64,000 bases of DNA from Zhengitettix transpicula (Eukaryota > Arthropoda > Insecta > Orthoptera > Tetrigidae), in assembly GCA_037074705.1 (NCBI GenBank), contig CM073591.1:163212032-163276031 (forward strand), read 5' to 3'. The position numbers and the translations under genes were made by a program. Positions within the stretch are counted from its first letter, which is position 1. Each line of letters begins with the position of its first letter. Shown in pieces: positions 37,223 to 49,324 of the stretch. The notes under the pieces are model-generated. The model saw only the letters and a program-made list of their open reading frames with translations. It did not search any database and was not told where the DNA came from.

Positions 37223-37346
37223 TGTCTGCTCAATACCTGATTAAAAATTATATATAGTTGATATTTCTAATAAATCAAATAACAGCCAATTAGTCAGAAA
37301 TTTAGTAAGAGTAATTTAAAAAATTATAAAAACATGGAATTTATAT

Positions 37347-37383
<37 letters not shown>

Positions 37384-38067
37384 AATATAAAAAATCGACG
37401 ACACCCATCTTTTACAAATATGATTATTTATAATGCAATTATGTGGACAGAAATTTATATAACTTTTTTTATAACTAATGACATGAGAATTGTTGAATAT
37501 GAATTTCAAAGGTGCGATTCGCACGTTGCGGCCGAAATGGCTGTTATATTTCGGCAGCTGTTAAGGGTATTTTTGACTTAAAAATAAAACAGCAGACAAA
37601 AAATATATAATTCAATAAATTGATTACAATAAAAAGGAATCATAAATACCTTTTAAATTGATTTGTATCATTTTTACGTAATAGCCGAATCATTTGTTCT
37701 AATATGTAACATCTCGCTCATTAATCTGAAATCGTATATGCATTCAGAAAGTTTTACATTCTTCAATCTAAATTGTGTTTTTCCAGAAAATAAATGTGTT
37801 TGTTCAGTACTGAATAATTTTACACCGTGGAATTTTAAAAATGTTTTTATTTTCAGTGATATGAGTTTTTAAAGCGTATTTCATTTGACCTACATAAAAA
37901 TAATTGCAATCTAAACAATTAAGATTCTAAAAAAAAGTTTGTCTAAAATGATAATTTTGTCTTTAATATTTTTGACGAACTTTGTATTATTGGATGAATT
38001 TTTCTAAGGATTATAATTTACTAAGATTGATATTTGGAATAGTATTTTCGTAATATAACCCCCAAAC

Positions 38068-38187
38068 AGGTTTTTATGGCTATTTCTGCCGAAAGTTCCT
38101 TTCAAAATTGATAAAAGATTCAAGTTTAGGTTTTTATGGCTATTTCTGCCGAAAGTTCCTTTCAAAATTGATAAAAGATTCAAGTTT
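38068..38187 (+). repeat. Exact 60-bp tandem duplication
   Basis: 38068-38127 and 38128-38187 appear identical (AGGTTTTTATGGCTATTTCT ... AAGATTCAAGTTT). The identity implies a very recent event or an assembly artefact. No function is evident. Confidence 0.9.
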
Positions 38188-38733
38188 GAGTTTTAATTGT
38201 TTGGATTTATATTACAAAATTAATGGATGATTTTAAAATAACCCGAATGTCATGATTATTAAACAAGTTAATAAATTCATATTGCACGTTTTCAAAAAAG
38301 GTAGGACTTTTAAAAAATTGTTATTAGACGTTTTAATTGGTTAATTGTTTTTATAGTACTTAATTTTAATTAATATAATTTTTATGTATTTGTAATTGAA
38401 ATTCAATGGGTAAGAATATTATCATTATTGTCAAGATTATTTGTTATGAAACCATGACTGCCTTACATAACAGATTATAAACATTGTTTCTTGAAAAGTG
38501 GATAGATAACAACTGTTAAATATCTTATTATTTGCAACTATGACAAAACATGCAAATAATTAAGACAGTGATCCTTCTCAATTTCCAAAGTAAAGTTTGA
38601 ACATGAGTTATTTTTGTCTAGCTGACAGAAATAAGGAACGAAATGAAAAATATACGTCTGTTTAGAAAATTAATAATAGGGTAAAATAGTCAAATATAGA
38701 CAAAAGATGCGATGATATAAATACAACACAACG
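38188..38733. other. Intergenic, nothing recognised
   Basis: AT-rich; no open frame or repeat of note. Confidence 0.4.
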
Positions 38734-38761
38734 TTTCTCGAAACCTTATTCCTTTCTTCAG
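38734..38761 (-). ncRNA. Hammerhead ribozyme-like motif
   Basis: On the minus strand: AAGCAC, CTGAAGA, AAGGAATAAGGTTTCGA, GAAACGTT, GTGTTG. The core is intact. Stem I is AGCAC/GUGUU (5 bp with one wobble). Stem II is about 4 bp around UAAGG but offset by unpaired A residues. ACGU forms a minimal palindromic stem III, with U before the cleavage position. It is followed by the same GTATTTATATCA tail as the 37.2-kb copy. Confidence 0.5.
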
Positions 38762-39232
38762 GTGCTTAGAATACTAAAAACACAAGAGCCTATTGCGACA
38801 CAACCACACAATAGATTTTGAATTTGTCAACTGTTGTGCGCTTTTAGTTGATCTTATTATTAAAAATAAAGAACGTTAAAAATTGGTTCACAACTGCAGG
38901 CGTGTTAATCAAGTTGTAAAATTACAGTAATTAATAAATAAATTTAATAACTCAAAATATAAAATGTAATTGAACAAGTAAACATAATCTAATCAATTAC
39001 TCTCAGGAATCCAGATACAAAACATTTAACTCTTAAACTAGCGATCATTGGTGGGTTGAAACAGGAAGAAGCAATACTATTCGGCAATTTAATTTAGGAC
39101 TCGGCCATAGAAACATTTTCTTTACGATACCGCACGGTGGCAAAAAAACATGTCGATCAGAGGCTGGACTCCATTAACTTATAAATAACCAACAGCCAAT
39201 TTGAGGTCAATAAAAAAGAAAACTAAACTACG

Positions 39233-39261
39233 TTTGGTCGCTAACTTTGCGACATCTTCAG
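39233..39261 (-). ncRNA. Degenerate hammerhead-like motif
   Basis: On the minus strand: CTGAAGA, T, GTCGC AAAGTTA GCGAC, CAAAC. Stem II is perfect and related to the 36.6-kb copy, but the invariant GAAA reads CAAA, so it should be inactive. It is followed by a CAAATTGGCTGTTGG tail. Confidence 0.45.
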
Positions 39262-39548
39262 GTTGAAGTTTGACCTTATTTTGACTGCCATGGCAGAATG
39301 ACTTGACTATCAAAATTTTGTCAATCAAGAGGTCCGACTCTGACGATGTACGAATGAGACTTGTATATTCCAAAAATACCAAAATATCGTTCAACTACCT
39401 AACGCCGAAAATTAGTTAATTTTTTATTAATTATTAATTAGTTATTAGTGCAATTTTTATGCATTTTACAATCAAACTTAATTAAGTGTTGAACCATTTT
39501 AAACACCCGATACCTATTGTAATAAACTAAAGATTAAAGAGTAATATT

Positions 39549-39566
39549 GCCCCACATTGGGCGCCA
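39549..39566 (-). promoter_or_regulatory. Minus-strand tRNA-Lys primer-binding-site copy
   Basis: The complement reads TGGCGCCCAATGTGGGGC, which is 17 of 18 identical to the site at 23657. An LTR would lie to the right, but a Helitron-like element begins about 16 bases away. Confidence 0.55.
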
Positions 39567-39581
39567 ATTTGTAATCTATCT

Positions 39582-41896
39582 TCTTCTTTATAATAAAAAA
39601 GGATGTATATTTGTATTTATGTATGTATGTATGTATGTATTTACGTTGTTCTTTATACAAATTTTATCGCGTGGACAGAATTCAACAAAAATAGGTATAT
39701 ATATTCTGCCAAAATCGAGAACCGGTACTGAGGGGGTGAGAAACCCCTACAATAAACGTGGAAATAATTATAATTAAAATAAGTTACGAATTAGTGTTAA
39801 ATTACAGCGCGAGACGATGACGTCATAAGTTTTCAAGACATTGATGCATCATAAAAATATAGTTCTGTATTTCGTAATGAAATAAAGCAGAAATATTTTG
39901 ATTGAATAAAAAGTAAAATTTTTTCCAGTATTACTCCATCGAATAGTAATAAAAAACAATACGAAACACTTTACCATCCTTGCGCAAAGTTAATTTGGAA
40001 TAGTTAATTATCCCGCTATCTTTGATAAAGCCAATATGGCGCCTTATAATACATTCAAATGTGTGTCGGTCGAGATTTATAAAATTTCATAATATAACGT
40101 ACTATCGTATCCTGTATAATATTTCAGAAGATAATAAGATTTGTCTAAGGTACGACTGCTGAATTATATGTTTGTAACTATAAAAGTATTGAAAATGACG
40201 TACGGAACTCCGAAAGTTTTTATGGTCGTTATTCAATTAATGCACTATCAGTCAAAGGTATGTACAGAAATAGGAACATTTAAATTGAATTAAAAGTACA
40301 ATTAATTATACTTTACGCAACGTATTTCTATAAATTTGTATAAATGTAAACAAATTATTGCGTGCAATTTGTGTCGTGAAACAAAAATTTGAGGTTAGGA
40401 TAGCAATATTTGTTTTCCATTTTTGGGAACGACGTTATAGATGTTCAATTTCTGAGAAATGAAGCTGAGCAAAAATATTTTGATTGAATAATAAGTATAA
40501 TTAAATCTACCAATACCACATCGAGTGATAAATATAATTTATTAAGAAAGTTTATACAATCCATGGCATTAATTTTCTTTTAAATAACTTGACTTTTGAC
40601 GTGGAATATTTAACGGGATCAGGGACCAATATGTTTCCCAATTATATCTTGCAATACGCACTGGAAGATACATAGAATTATGATAAAAACAATACTTAAA
40701 TGTTCAAAATTGATATTTTTCTATTGAAGACAGCGTATTTCGTAATGTTTTGCATTAATTTTATACAATGCTGCCAACTGCAGATTGCTAAAACCACCAA
40801 ATAGTTTAGTTTCAGATGGAAAAATTATATATCTACAAATTCAGTAATTGTTTTAAATAGTGTATATACATAGCTTCTATTATATAAAATTGCCTTATGC
40901 GGGTATGTATGTGTGTATAAATGTATGTATATGGATGGGTATGTTCCGCTTACAAATCTACAACCTCGAAGCAATTTCACCAAATTTCGTACACGTGTTC
41001 TTTGCGACAGGGAAACAAACACTGTGTGGGTGTAACACGCCTACCACCCCCAGGAGCAAGGGTGGACGGTGGTGAAAATCTTCAAACATGCTAAAATGTC
41101 CGATATTTGCGTTGCATAAATATTTTTCAGCGTTAATTAGATTTATAGTATTTCTACTCATGTGATTTTTATTAATTTTAACCCATTGTGGCACGAGGGT
41201 TGAGCACATTAAGGGGTGGCGGTGGAGGGGGGTTACAAGTAAATAACGCTAAAAATACCTAGATTCGAGTCAACTCAAAGGTAATGGATGTCTCTGAGTT
41301 CATTTATGACAATCTGGGCAACGCGCGGTTGTAGTATTTGGTAGGAAGGGTTGGGCGGAGGGTAGAACTTTTAAAATAAGTTAACCAACCGAATTTTGCA
41401 TCAAATAAATATATTTCGGGAACAATGATATTCATAAAATTTCCCTACACGTTCTCCGTGTTTAATTTCAACCCATTTCGGGCTTGGGAGGGATGCGCCT
41501 TAAGGGTAAGGGTGGACGGGCGTTACAAGAAAATAACGCGAATACAACCGAGATTAGATTCAATTCAAAGTATTATGGATGTCAATGAGTTTAATTATGA
41601 CATTAGAATTACCGTTTAACATTCCCAACGAGGGGTTGTAAATTTTCAAACATGTTAACCGGTTGATGATCGTGTGGAAATAATATTCGGCAGGCGTTAA
41701 TGGAATTGATAGTATTTCTACTGGTGAAGATTGTGTATAATTTCAACTCCTTTCAGTATGAGAGGGGAGGACGCCTAGGGGTGGGGGTAGAGGATCGAGG
41801 AGCGTTACATAAAAATAGCGCAAAATCAACCGAAATTGGAGTGTATCGGGGGTTATGGATAAATGACATCTCGGGCAACGCCGGGCACCAGCTAGT
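39582..41896 (+). mobile_element. Helitron-like non-autonomous element, longest copy
   Basis: Starts near TCTTTATAATAAAAAAGGATG and ends GGGCAACGCCGGGCACCAGCTAGT. The 5' TC, GC-rich subterminal hairpin and CTAGT are Helitron-type features. About 2.3 kb with no Rep/helicase. At about 40876 a second Helitron-type 5' region begins (TCTATTATATAAAATTGCC, then a TGTATG-rich stretch and ACCAAATTTCGTACACGTGT). It resembles the conserved 5' part of arthropod Helitron families, so the element looks composite or nested. The 3' third has repeated G-rich modules (41160-41340, 41440-41610, 41720-41870). Confidence 0.65.
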
Positions 41897-41921
41897 ATTC
41901 TATATAAAAGTCAGTAATACC

Positions 41922-41940
41922 GCCCCACGTTGTGGCGCCA
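41922..41940 (-). promoter_or_regulatory. Minus-strand tRNA-Lys primer-binding-site copy with one insertion
   Basis: The complement reads TGGCGCCACAACGTGGGGC, the 23657 site with one inserted base. Sequence to the right begins TGTAGTATTC and could be a decayed LTR (TG...). Flanking bases (GTAATA before, AATTTGTA after) resemble those at the 39549 copy. Confidence 0.5.
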
Positions 41941-41946
41941 AATTGT

Positions 41947-42720
41947 AGTATTCAAAATAAATAACTATAATTTCCACGAATATTTGAGTTCCTACAGTCA
42001 TGGTCGCCTACGGGCCTCTAATAAAATATAGGAATTTACAAATGAAAACAGAAAACTATAGATCTTTTTACAATAGAACGCTTATTTATTATTCACATTA
42101 AACTAAACAAATACCTTGGAACGTCAAAAACTGTTCTCAAGTGACCCAGCCCACCTCAACGTATGTTCGTAACTTCGTGGTTTGTTAATGCTCACAACAA
42201 ACTTCGGAGATTTGGAAAGTTTATTGAATCAATCCGAATGAATAGGCTAGACGGCGAGCAAAATGTAGTTCAACTCGCGTATTTTTAATGAACCACTTTA
42301 CTAATTTATGTAAAGAAATGGTTCTGTAATTAGTTTACTAAATATATAAATGGTTACCATTTAAAGGTTTTAGTTTTTAAGGGATATTTAAACAAATACA
42401 ATATTTTAATAGGACTTAGGATGGACCCGAATTTCATTTGTTGAAACTTTTTATTGAATAAATTCACAGATACACAATTCCATAACATGTTGAAGCGCAT
42501 GATTGTGGTATATCTTCTACATTTAACGACACATTCACAGTGTATTTTATATGATTCACACAGGGGAACAATCGCATCCTATCAATGGACAACATAAGCA
42601 GAAAATCTTAATACAAAACTGTCTTGTAAATAATAATATTTTTATAAATATGTCAAGTTTAACGTCCATATAAATAAATCTGATGAAAAAACAGCCAATT
42701 AAAAATATTTTATTTTAAAA
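41947..42720. other. Possible decayed LTR and intergenic sequence
   Basis: Follows the minus-strand primer site. If an LTR is present it is on the minus strand. No second copy was found to define it. No gene. Confidence 0.3.
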
Positions 42721-42724
42721 ATTA

Positions 42725-43015
42725 ATTATATTACACAATATGTTCCTTCTACGGACTTGGAACGTCTTCAGGCAAAGATAACAATGAAACAGTAAATACA
42801 GAAATATGTACATTATAAAGATATTATTATAGGAAATAGAAGAATTGATAATTGTAAATGAGTGATACACATTTATATTTAATCTATTTAAATTCTTCTT
42901 TTTGATATAATAATATCTTTATACCTGACATATTTCTGTATTTACTGAGACTTTTTTATCTTTGTCTGAAGACGTTCCACGTCCACATAAGGTCCGAAAC
43001 ATGTGTAATTTAATT
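42725..43015. repeat. Foldback repeat of PLE-type ends, about 100-bp arms
   Basis: The left arm 42725-42830 and right arm 42905-43015 are inverted copies sharing AAATACAGAAATATGT, AAAGATATTATTAT and CTGAAGACGTTCCA-type blocks. Hammerhead-like starts CTGAAGA occur at 42766 (minus strand) and 42966 (plus strand). Confidence 0.7.
42966..43000 (+). ncRNA. Hammerhead-like motif, decayed stem II
   Basis: CTGAAGA, a 23-base spacer with a possible GGAC/GTCC stem, then GAAAC and ATGTGTAA. The core residues are kept. Stems I and III are not convincing. The inverted partner at 42740-42771 has GTTCC/GGAAC pairing but has lost GAAA. Confidence 0.35.
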
Positions 43016-43366
43016 AATTAAATAATTAAAATATTTTAATTGGCTGTTATTAGCTGGTTTTTTATCAAGTTTAATAAAAGTTTTATTGTTATCCGTAGCC
43101 TAAGCCGTAAATCCAGTATCCCCCTAATAAATATCGTCTTAACAATAAATAACAGCCTTGCCCGGAAAAATAAAACGATAATTTATAAAATTATTTGACG
43201 TCACTAGTTTGAGAGACGAATAATATATATAAAATTATCTGATATTAACTATATATTATATATATTAACTATAAGTGAAATAAATAAGCCCATGAAGTCA
43301 GAAAAAGATGCTTATTTAGTACAATTAAATTCAACAATTACCTCCCATGAAATTATAAAAGAAACG

Positions 43367-43394
43367 TTTCGTCCCACCTTTGGGACCTCTTCTA
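43367..43394 (-). ncRNA. Degenerate hammerhead-like motif
   Basis: On the minus strand: TAGAAGA, G, GTCCC AAAGGT GGGAC, GAAACGTTTC. Stem II is perfect (5 bp), GAAAC is intact and ACGU follows. The invariant CUGA is changed to UAGA, as in the 35.9-kb palindrome. Confidence 0.4.
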
Positions 43395-43603
43395 TTAATA
43401 GATGTTTTCGTAGACTTAAATACCAAAAAAATCCTAAATAATATACACAGAAACTATTTTCTTCGTTATTTCATGGGTGCATAGAATAATTTATTTACAC
43501 TTCTTTGACTTTAAACTCAACAAAATCTGGAATAAAATTTTTGTATAGTAATTTAAGAAATAAAAATTTATTGTATAGTATTTTGGTTAAAAAAACTTAT
43601 TAC

Positions 43604-43632
43604 CTGATGAGGTTTTAAATACACAACGAAAC
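43604..43632 (+). ncRNA. Hammerhead-like motif, canonical core, poor stem II
   Basis: TTAC, CTGATGA, GGTTTTAAATACACAAC, GAAACATATTTC. The best-known CUGAUGA and CGAAAC core sequence is present, but stem II is only about three pairs (GUU/AAC) and stem I is not evident. Confidence 0.35.
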
Positions 43633-43639
43633 ATATTTC

Positions 43640-46363
43640 TTCCTCTTTTTTGTAATTTCATGAAAAGTAATTCTCGAATTTAATTTATTAAATAATCAAT
43701 TTTTCTCAATTAATAGGTTACTTTAATTATTTTACGATGGTTTCATTTAGTGAAATATTAACTGATAATAGACAACTTAAAACAATAGCATTAAAAAAAC
43801 AAAAAACGCTTAAAATGAAAGCTTAGAAATATTTTTCAAGATACGAGAGTCATGCCTCAGCAGTGACGATGATGGGCGCGTCGATGTGTCACGCACCTTT
43901 TATAGTTTGTTGGGCGCAAATGTTTGTAATGTTTTAGCGAACGTTTCGTCTTTTATGGAAACTATAAGTGTGCCGTGTCTGTACATTTGATCGGATATAA
44001 TTGTACTATGCTATAAGATTCTACAGTCCTACAATTACACAGCTAAACCGACTGAAATAATAGGAGCTTCAAAAATTAAATTAACGATATAGAATACTAG
44101 TTCGTCGTTGTTACAATATAAGGATTGAATCTGACTTTTCCACTTACTGAAACTAATATCTGTTAACAATGCCTTTTTTCATGAGAAACTTCTGTATAAG
44201 GATCTTGGTCAAACCTAAATAAATATTAAGTGAATTTCTAATAGTTTATTAAATATTGAGGAGAAATTAGAGAAACATTTTCTGGAGAAATCTACACACA
44301 GCTCCAATAATTTGTGTCCAAAAGCTTCGAAAGAATGACCTGCTGTCTGACTAAAAATATAATTTACGCGTAATGTAGTAAACGCCAAGTATAAGTCGTT
44401 TTAGAAAATGCAATATAACATTCCGCGCCAAATTCTAATGGTAAGTAAAGTCTGTCAACTGATGTTGGAGAGCTCATCTCGCTATTCTATCAGTACTATA
44501 AAAATAGACCTATATAGTCGTGTGTATTTACCCCGTTGAGCCATCTACCATGCAGAATAAAATGAGAGCAGGTCTAAAACTATAAAATATAATAGGAACT
44601 AAATATCGCATAAATAAAAATAACATTAGAATCCAATTATATTAATAAGGAATCAAAAATTGACGAATGTCAGGAAATAGATAATTATTGTTCATGCATT
44701 ACAAATATATTACCCAAATTAAAACCTGGATGAGTTAAGTCAACAAAAAGTCACACACTTCACAGAAAAGTGGAGTGTTCTCAGTAGGATGATAAAATTC
44801 ATTACTTTTAATTGTTTAATAAAACAGCAAAATATATGTGGAAATTCTTTAACATTGAAAACTGTGACTTTTTTCGATTAAACAATTTTCATATGTCCAC
44901 AGATAATGATTTTGTGTTTCTGATGTTGAGTACGACCACGAAATAAGTTGATATTATTATTTCGTTTTGGATCTCTTTTGAAAACTGGCTGTTATGTGGT
45001 AAGTAAAAATAATTTCAATATGTCTACTAAATATATTTACGTAAGACTATTTGTCGTTTAAAACAATTTAATAACTATTTATGATTAAAGACTTTTTTTA
45101 AATGAAAAAATTATATACAATTATTCAAACCGATTTTAAAACAGTTAAAATGTAATATTTAGGCTTACATTATTATAATACAGATTTGTTTAAAAATATT
45201 AGAATTATTTTAAAAATATATTCTTAGCTTTGGACAGTTACTTACTCGAAATGCAATAATTATATCATTTTATATCCTCCTAGCTGTTATAGTCGGCATT
45301 GTTTACAAACTTGAGTTCACAACTCGCTAAGCATCGAAGCACAAGAGTCTTTTATAAATTAAATAACCCAAAACTTGATTATAAACAGAATTTTTAGTTT
45401 TACTTTCTGGCTGAAAAAAAAAGTGTTTTCTGAACGCACCCTTCATCAACGATTATAATATTGTTTATGGGAGAAACGTGACGATTTCAAATCCTCTTCT
45501 AGGCACTGATGTGACAGGCCCTGCATCTTGTGCTCGAAGTAAATTTAAATATAATAAAGTTAAAATGGAGATCCGACATAATAAATAGTATTCAAATTAT
45601 CATTAATTATATTTGCATGCGGGTTTCAGCATAATTCTTTTCGAGTTAAATGTCGTCGGAACTGTCGCCAATTAACTTAGTGACCCCGTAAACGATTAAT
45701 TCCGTCCTAATATTGGCTTTTTGCTGAATTTTATCATTCACCTCTTCTCACCCTTCCGACCAACTAACCCTTGGCCCATCTCTCTCCATGCCTACGGGAT
45801 CGAAACTTAAATGGCATCAAGAATGTTACTGTTCACTTCAACCATCCCTAAATATGTGAATTCAACATTAATAACTTTAGACTTCATATTTTCCACAAAT
45901 TTACACAAAATCACATTCCTTTATTCCTACGAAAATGTTCGATTCGGTGGTGTCCGCATTCACTTTAACGATCCCGAACATTATATATATTTAGACACTA
46001 AACGGAATCATTTTGTCAATTTTTTTCACCCCTTATCAACCCGCTGTGTTACACTCCTGTAAATGCTTTTTTCTAAATTTAGGTTACATTTTACGTTCTT
46101 TTTGAAAAAATAGGTATGCGTTAAGTGTTTTCTTGGATTTACGAGGCGTATTTGGAGCTTTTGATTAGATAAGGTGAGGAGTGGAGACAAAATAGTATAT
46201 AGGATAACAGGAAAGAATGATTTGATCCTAAATCTTCATATTTTGATACATGAGTATTTTTTTTCTGCAGATAGTTGATAGAATTAATTTCGAAACCATG
46301 TCAAGCTCTTCAGTTCATTTATAACTGATCATTATTTTAGAATCTGATTTTTAAAGCACAGGA
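43640..46363. other. Intergenic upstream of gene 2
   Basis: No gene is supported. A small inverted repeat near 44935-44970 (ACGAAATAA...TTATTTCGT), followed by CTGGCTGTTATG, resembles the tails of the PLE-type ends. The promoter of gene 2 was not identified; a TTTTAG acceptor at about 46340 could precede its start codon. Confidence 0.4.
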
Positions 46364-49277
46364 ATGTCTCAGAAAATTACCGAAAAGAAAAAAACAAAGT
46401 TGAAATTTATTTATTTTCCTGATGATTTTGATTCTGAGTAAGTGTAAATATATTCCTCCAGTTTAACTTCTCATATCATGGAAATAATTTTGAAACTTTT
46501 AACATAAAGAAAGTATATACAGGCTATATATAGTGCAGCACATAATGGCAACTGCTGTCTAATAGTATATTAAATGGACTGAAAGCGGGGATGCGGAAAG
46601 GTATCCAAGGGTTAACTAGGGCCCCGGGGTTGCCGTTTTAAGAATACTACCCGGAAATTCGCCTAAAAGTTATGCAGGGAAAACCATACCAATACATGCA
46701 GGTAGGTTGGGCTCTTGGTACTTGTCCCACGCCCCTTCTGATGGAGGGAGAAGGGTTACGTATCTTTTATCAATTAATGAATAAAAATTTGAAGCAAGTG
46801 TGAGTGAATTCTTTACATCTTCGTTTCAGGACATTCCCAAGCTATTGTGAACTACTGTGTTGGATTTGTCTGATTCTTCTGAAAATCTACCCCTACGTCA
46901 TTTTTATTACGATTCTGCAAGTCTTTCTCATGGGTAAGTTTAATTTTCTGTTATTTGTTCACAATAAATGAATTTTGACGAAATTACCACTATCACGTTC
47001 GAATTTTACATCCCCAATTTTTATTATTTGACCATCCAGTATTTTCCGCACAATGTTATTCATATTCGTGACCAGATTTCAAATATTGAGAAGGTGAAAT
47101 ATGCACAGAATATAATAGGTTTCCACGTTTTTACGAATTAAATACAGTTATTTTGTTATAATGTTTTTTTAAATTTAACACGTATTCGTTATAAGAAATT
47201 ATTAGTCGAGTTTTCTTAAATCTGGTTGGCTCAACTATAATTTTAAATTCAAATTTTTTTATAATTATGGCATGTAATAGAAATAAGGTAGGAGGGGGAA
47301 ATCATCTTAATAGGATAGCAAAACTTTAACTGAACAATTTGGCCCTAGCCTACTAGTGTAAACCCCGCAAATTGTCCGAGTTCTCAGATCTGTTCTAAAA
47401 TTAAATTTATGTTATTTTATGGGTACTTTCCGTGTTTTATTACCCCTCACTTCAATACTTTTTACTACCGAAACCAAACTTTATTAACCTCGTGTTTGTA
47501 AAAATTGCAACATCATTGAATTAAATTTAGTGTACAAAAACGATTTGTGTTAATAAAACTTTTATAATGGCAAACTTAAAAAATAATATACCATGCTAAT
47601 ATCAGTATTTGAGGAAGCCACCACGCACTACAAATAGTGCTGCTATACGACAGCATGGAATCAAACAGATTTAGAATGTGTGCGTGAGGTTTTTTTTCTT
47701 TTATGTGAACTTGAAGTTCATATTTAGTAGCTGTGGGACGTGAATCACGAACGAGACGCCGACAAACGAAATCCCCCACATGTTCGTTCGGCGAAATATC
47801 CCGTGAATAGGCAGGCCAAATAAGAAGGTGTATCTGTTGTAATGAAAAGAAGTCTTGAACACTCTTAGCAATATGTGGGCGGGCATTGTCATGTTGAAAT
47901 ACAGTTCCAGGAATACCTTCAGTTTCACTTCGGAGGAGTACTTCAAGTTGTTGCAAATTTTACAAACATCAGCTTAAATTACCAACTCATTCTTTCGCTG
48001 CTCTCTTCTTTTCCACTTTCTGCTCTTCTTTTCCAATTTATCATTCAATAATAATAACTGGAACTAGATTCACACTCGAGCTTTCAAAAAAATAAAAATT
48101 TTAGAATCATTAATTTATGACCATAAAAATTAAATATTTTAATTTTATTTCATGCCTTACAATTTTCTATTCAATAATATATATATACAAAGCTTTCACA
48201 AGACATAATCAATTTACATAAAGTTCGTTCTTCGTTTTAGGTACTAAAATTGAGCCTGCATCAGGTCTAATTGATGAAGGAATTTCGCACTGGATCTGTA
48301 GTCGGCAGTGATATTTTAATGGTTAAAGCGTCCGCCCGGTAAGCGAGAGGTTCCGGGTTCGATTCCTTGTCCAGCGACATTTTTTTCCATTTTGATACTT
48401 TAATACGGCTTGAGGCTTGTGAAAGATTTTTAGCTATACATTATTAAATAGTACAATCTTCTTACTATAAAATACAGTTTAGACTTCTATACAATATCTT
48501 AAATTAATACAATACATTATAACTGCTAGTATTTTCTGTAATCTAAAAAAGTTTCATGTTCATACAAACATTGAATGAGAAAATTTACGTCTCATTGAAA
48601 ATTAATAATAAGAAAGATAGCCAAATATAGACTAAATAAGTGATAATATAAATACCACACAGTGTATTATCACTTATTTTGTCTGTATTTGGCTATCATC
48701 CTTATTACATACAGTGCATATATGTTACAGTTGTATCCTTTATTATTTGCAGTGGGTTTAAAAATATATTTTTTTATCTACCCAGAAAAGGAAAATTACA
48801 TTGAGAACGGTCATAAGAGAATAATGGCTGTGAAGAATGCTGAAGTAAATTACGAAATCATTACATTTTATATATACGAAGAAAGTAAGCCTACGTCACC
48901 TAACAGGAATTTACAACATTGTGTTTTACCTTATATTTAATTACAGTTTAACTAAATAGAGTAAATCAAAAATTCTTCATTAGAGATGTATCCAAAACAT
49001 CATTTTCCTATTTTCTTGTTCTATATTTTAACAAGTTATCTGAAAAAAAAAAGATATACGCTTTTACACATTCTTCTCAACTGTGCAAAGTACTTGATTA
49101 CCTTTATTTACATGTTTTAAAAATATGATACAAACTATTTACTATTGTCAAATAATTTTAAATTTATTATTGTAAACTTTATATTATTGAAAATCAATGA
49201 TTATTCAATTTATTGTGCCCCAGAAACTTCACTATTTGCTCACATATAAATTAATGTAATGGTAATAAATGTAAATG

Positions 49278-49324
<47 letters not shown>

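Noticed and set aside
48662..48940. 92-codon open frame
   Set aside because: It starts inside an inverted repeat in an intron; only 48753-48884 is taken as exon 3 of gene 2.
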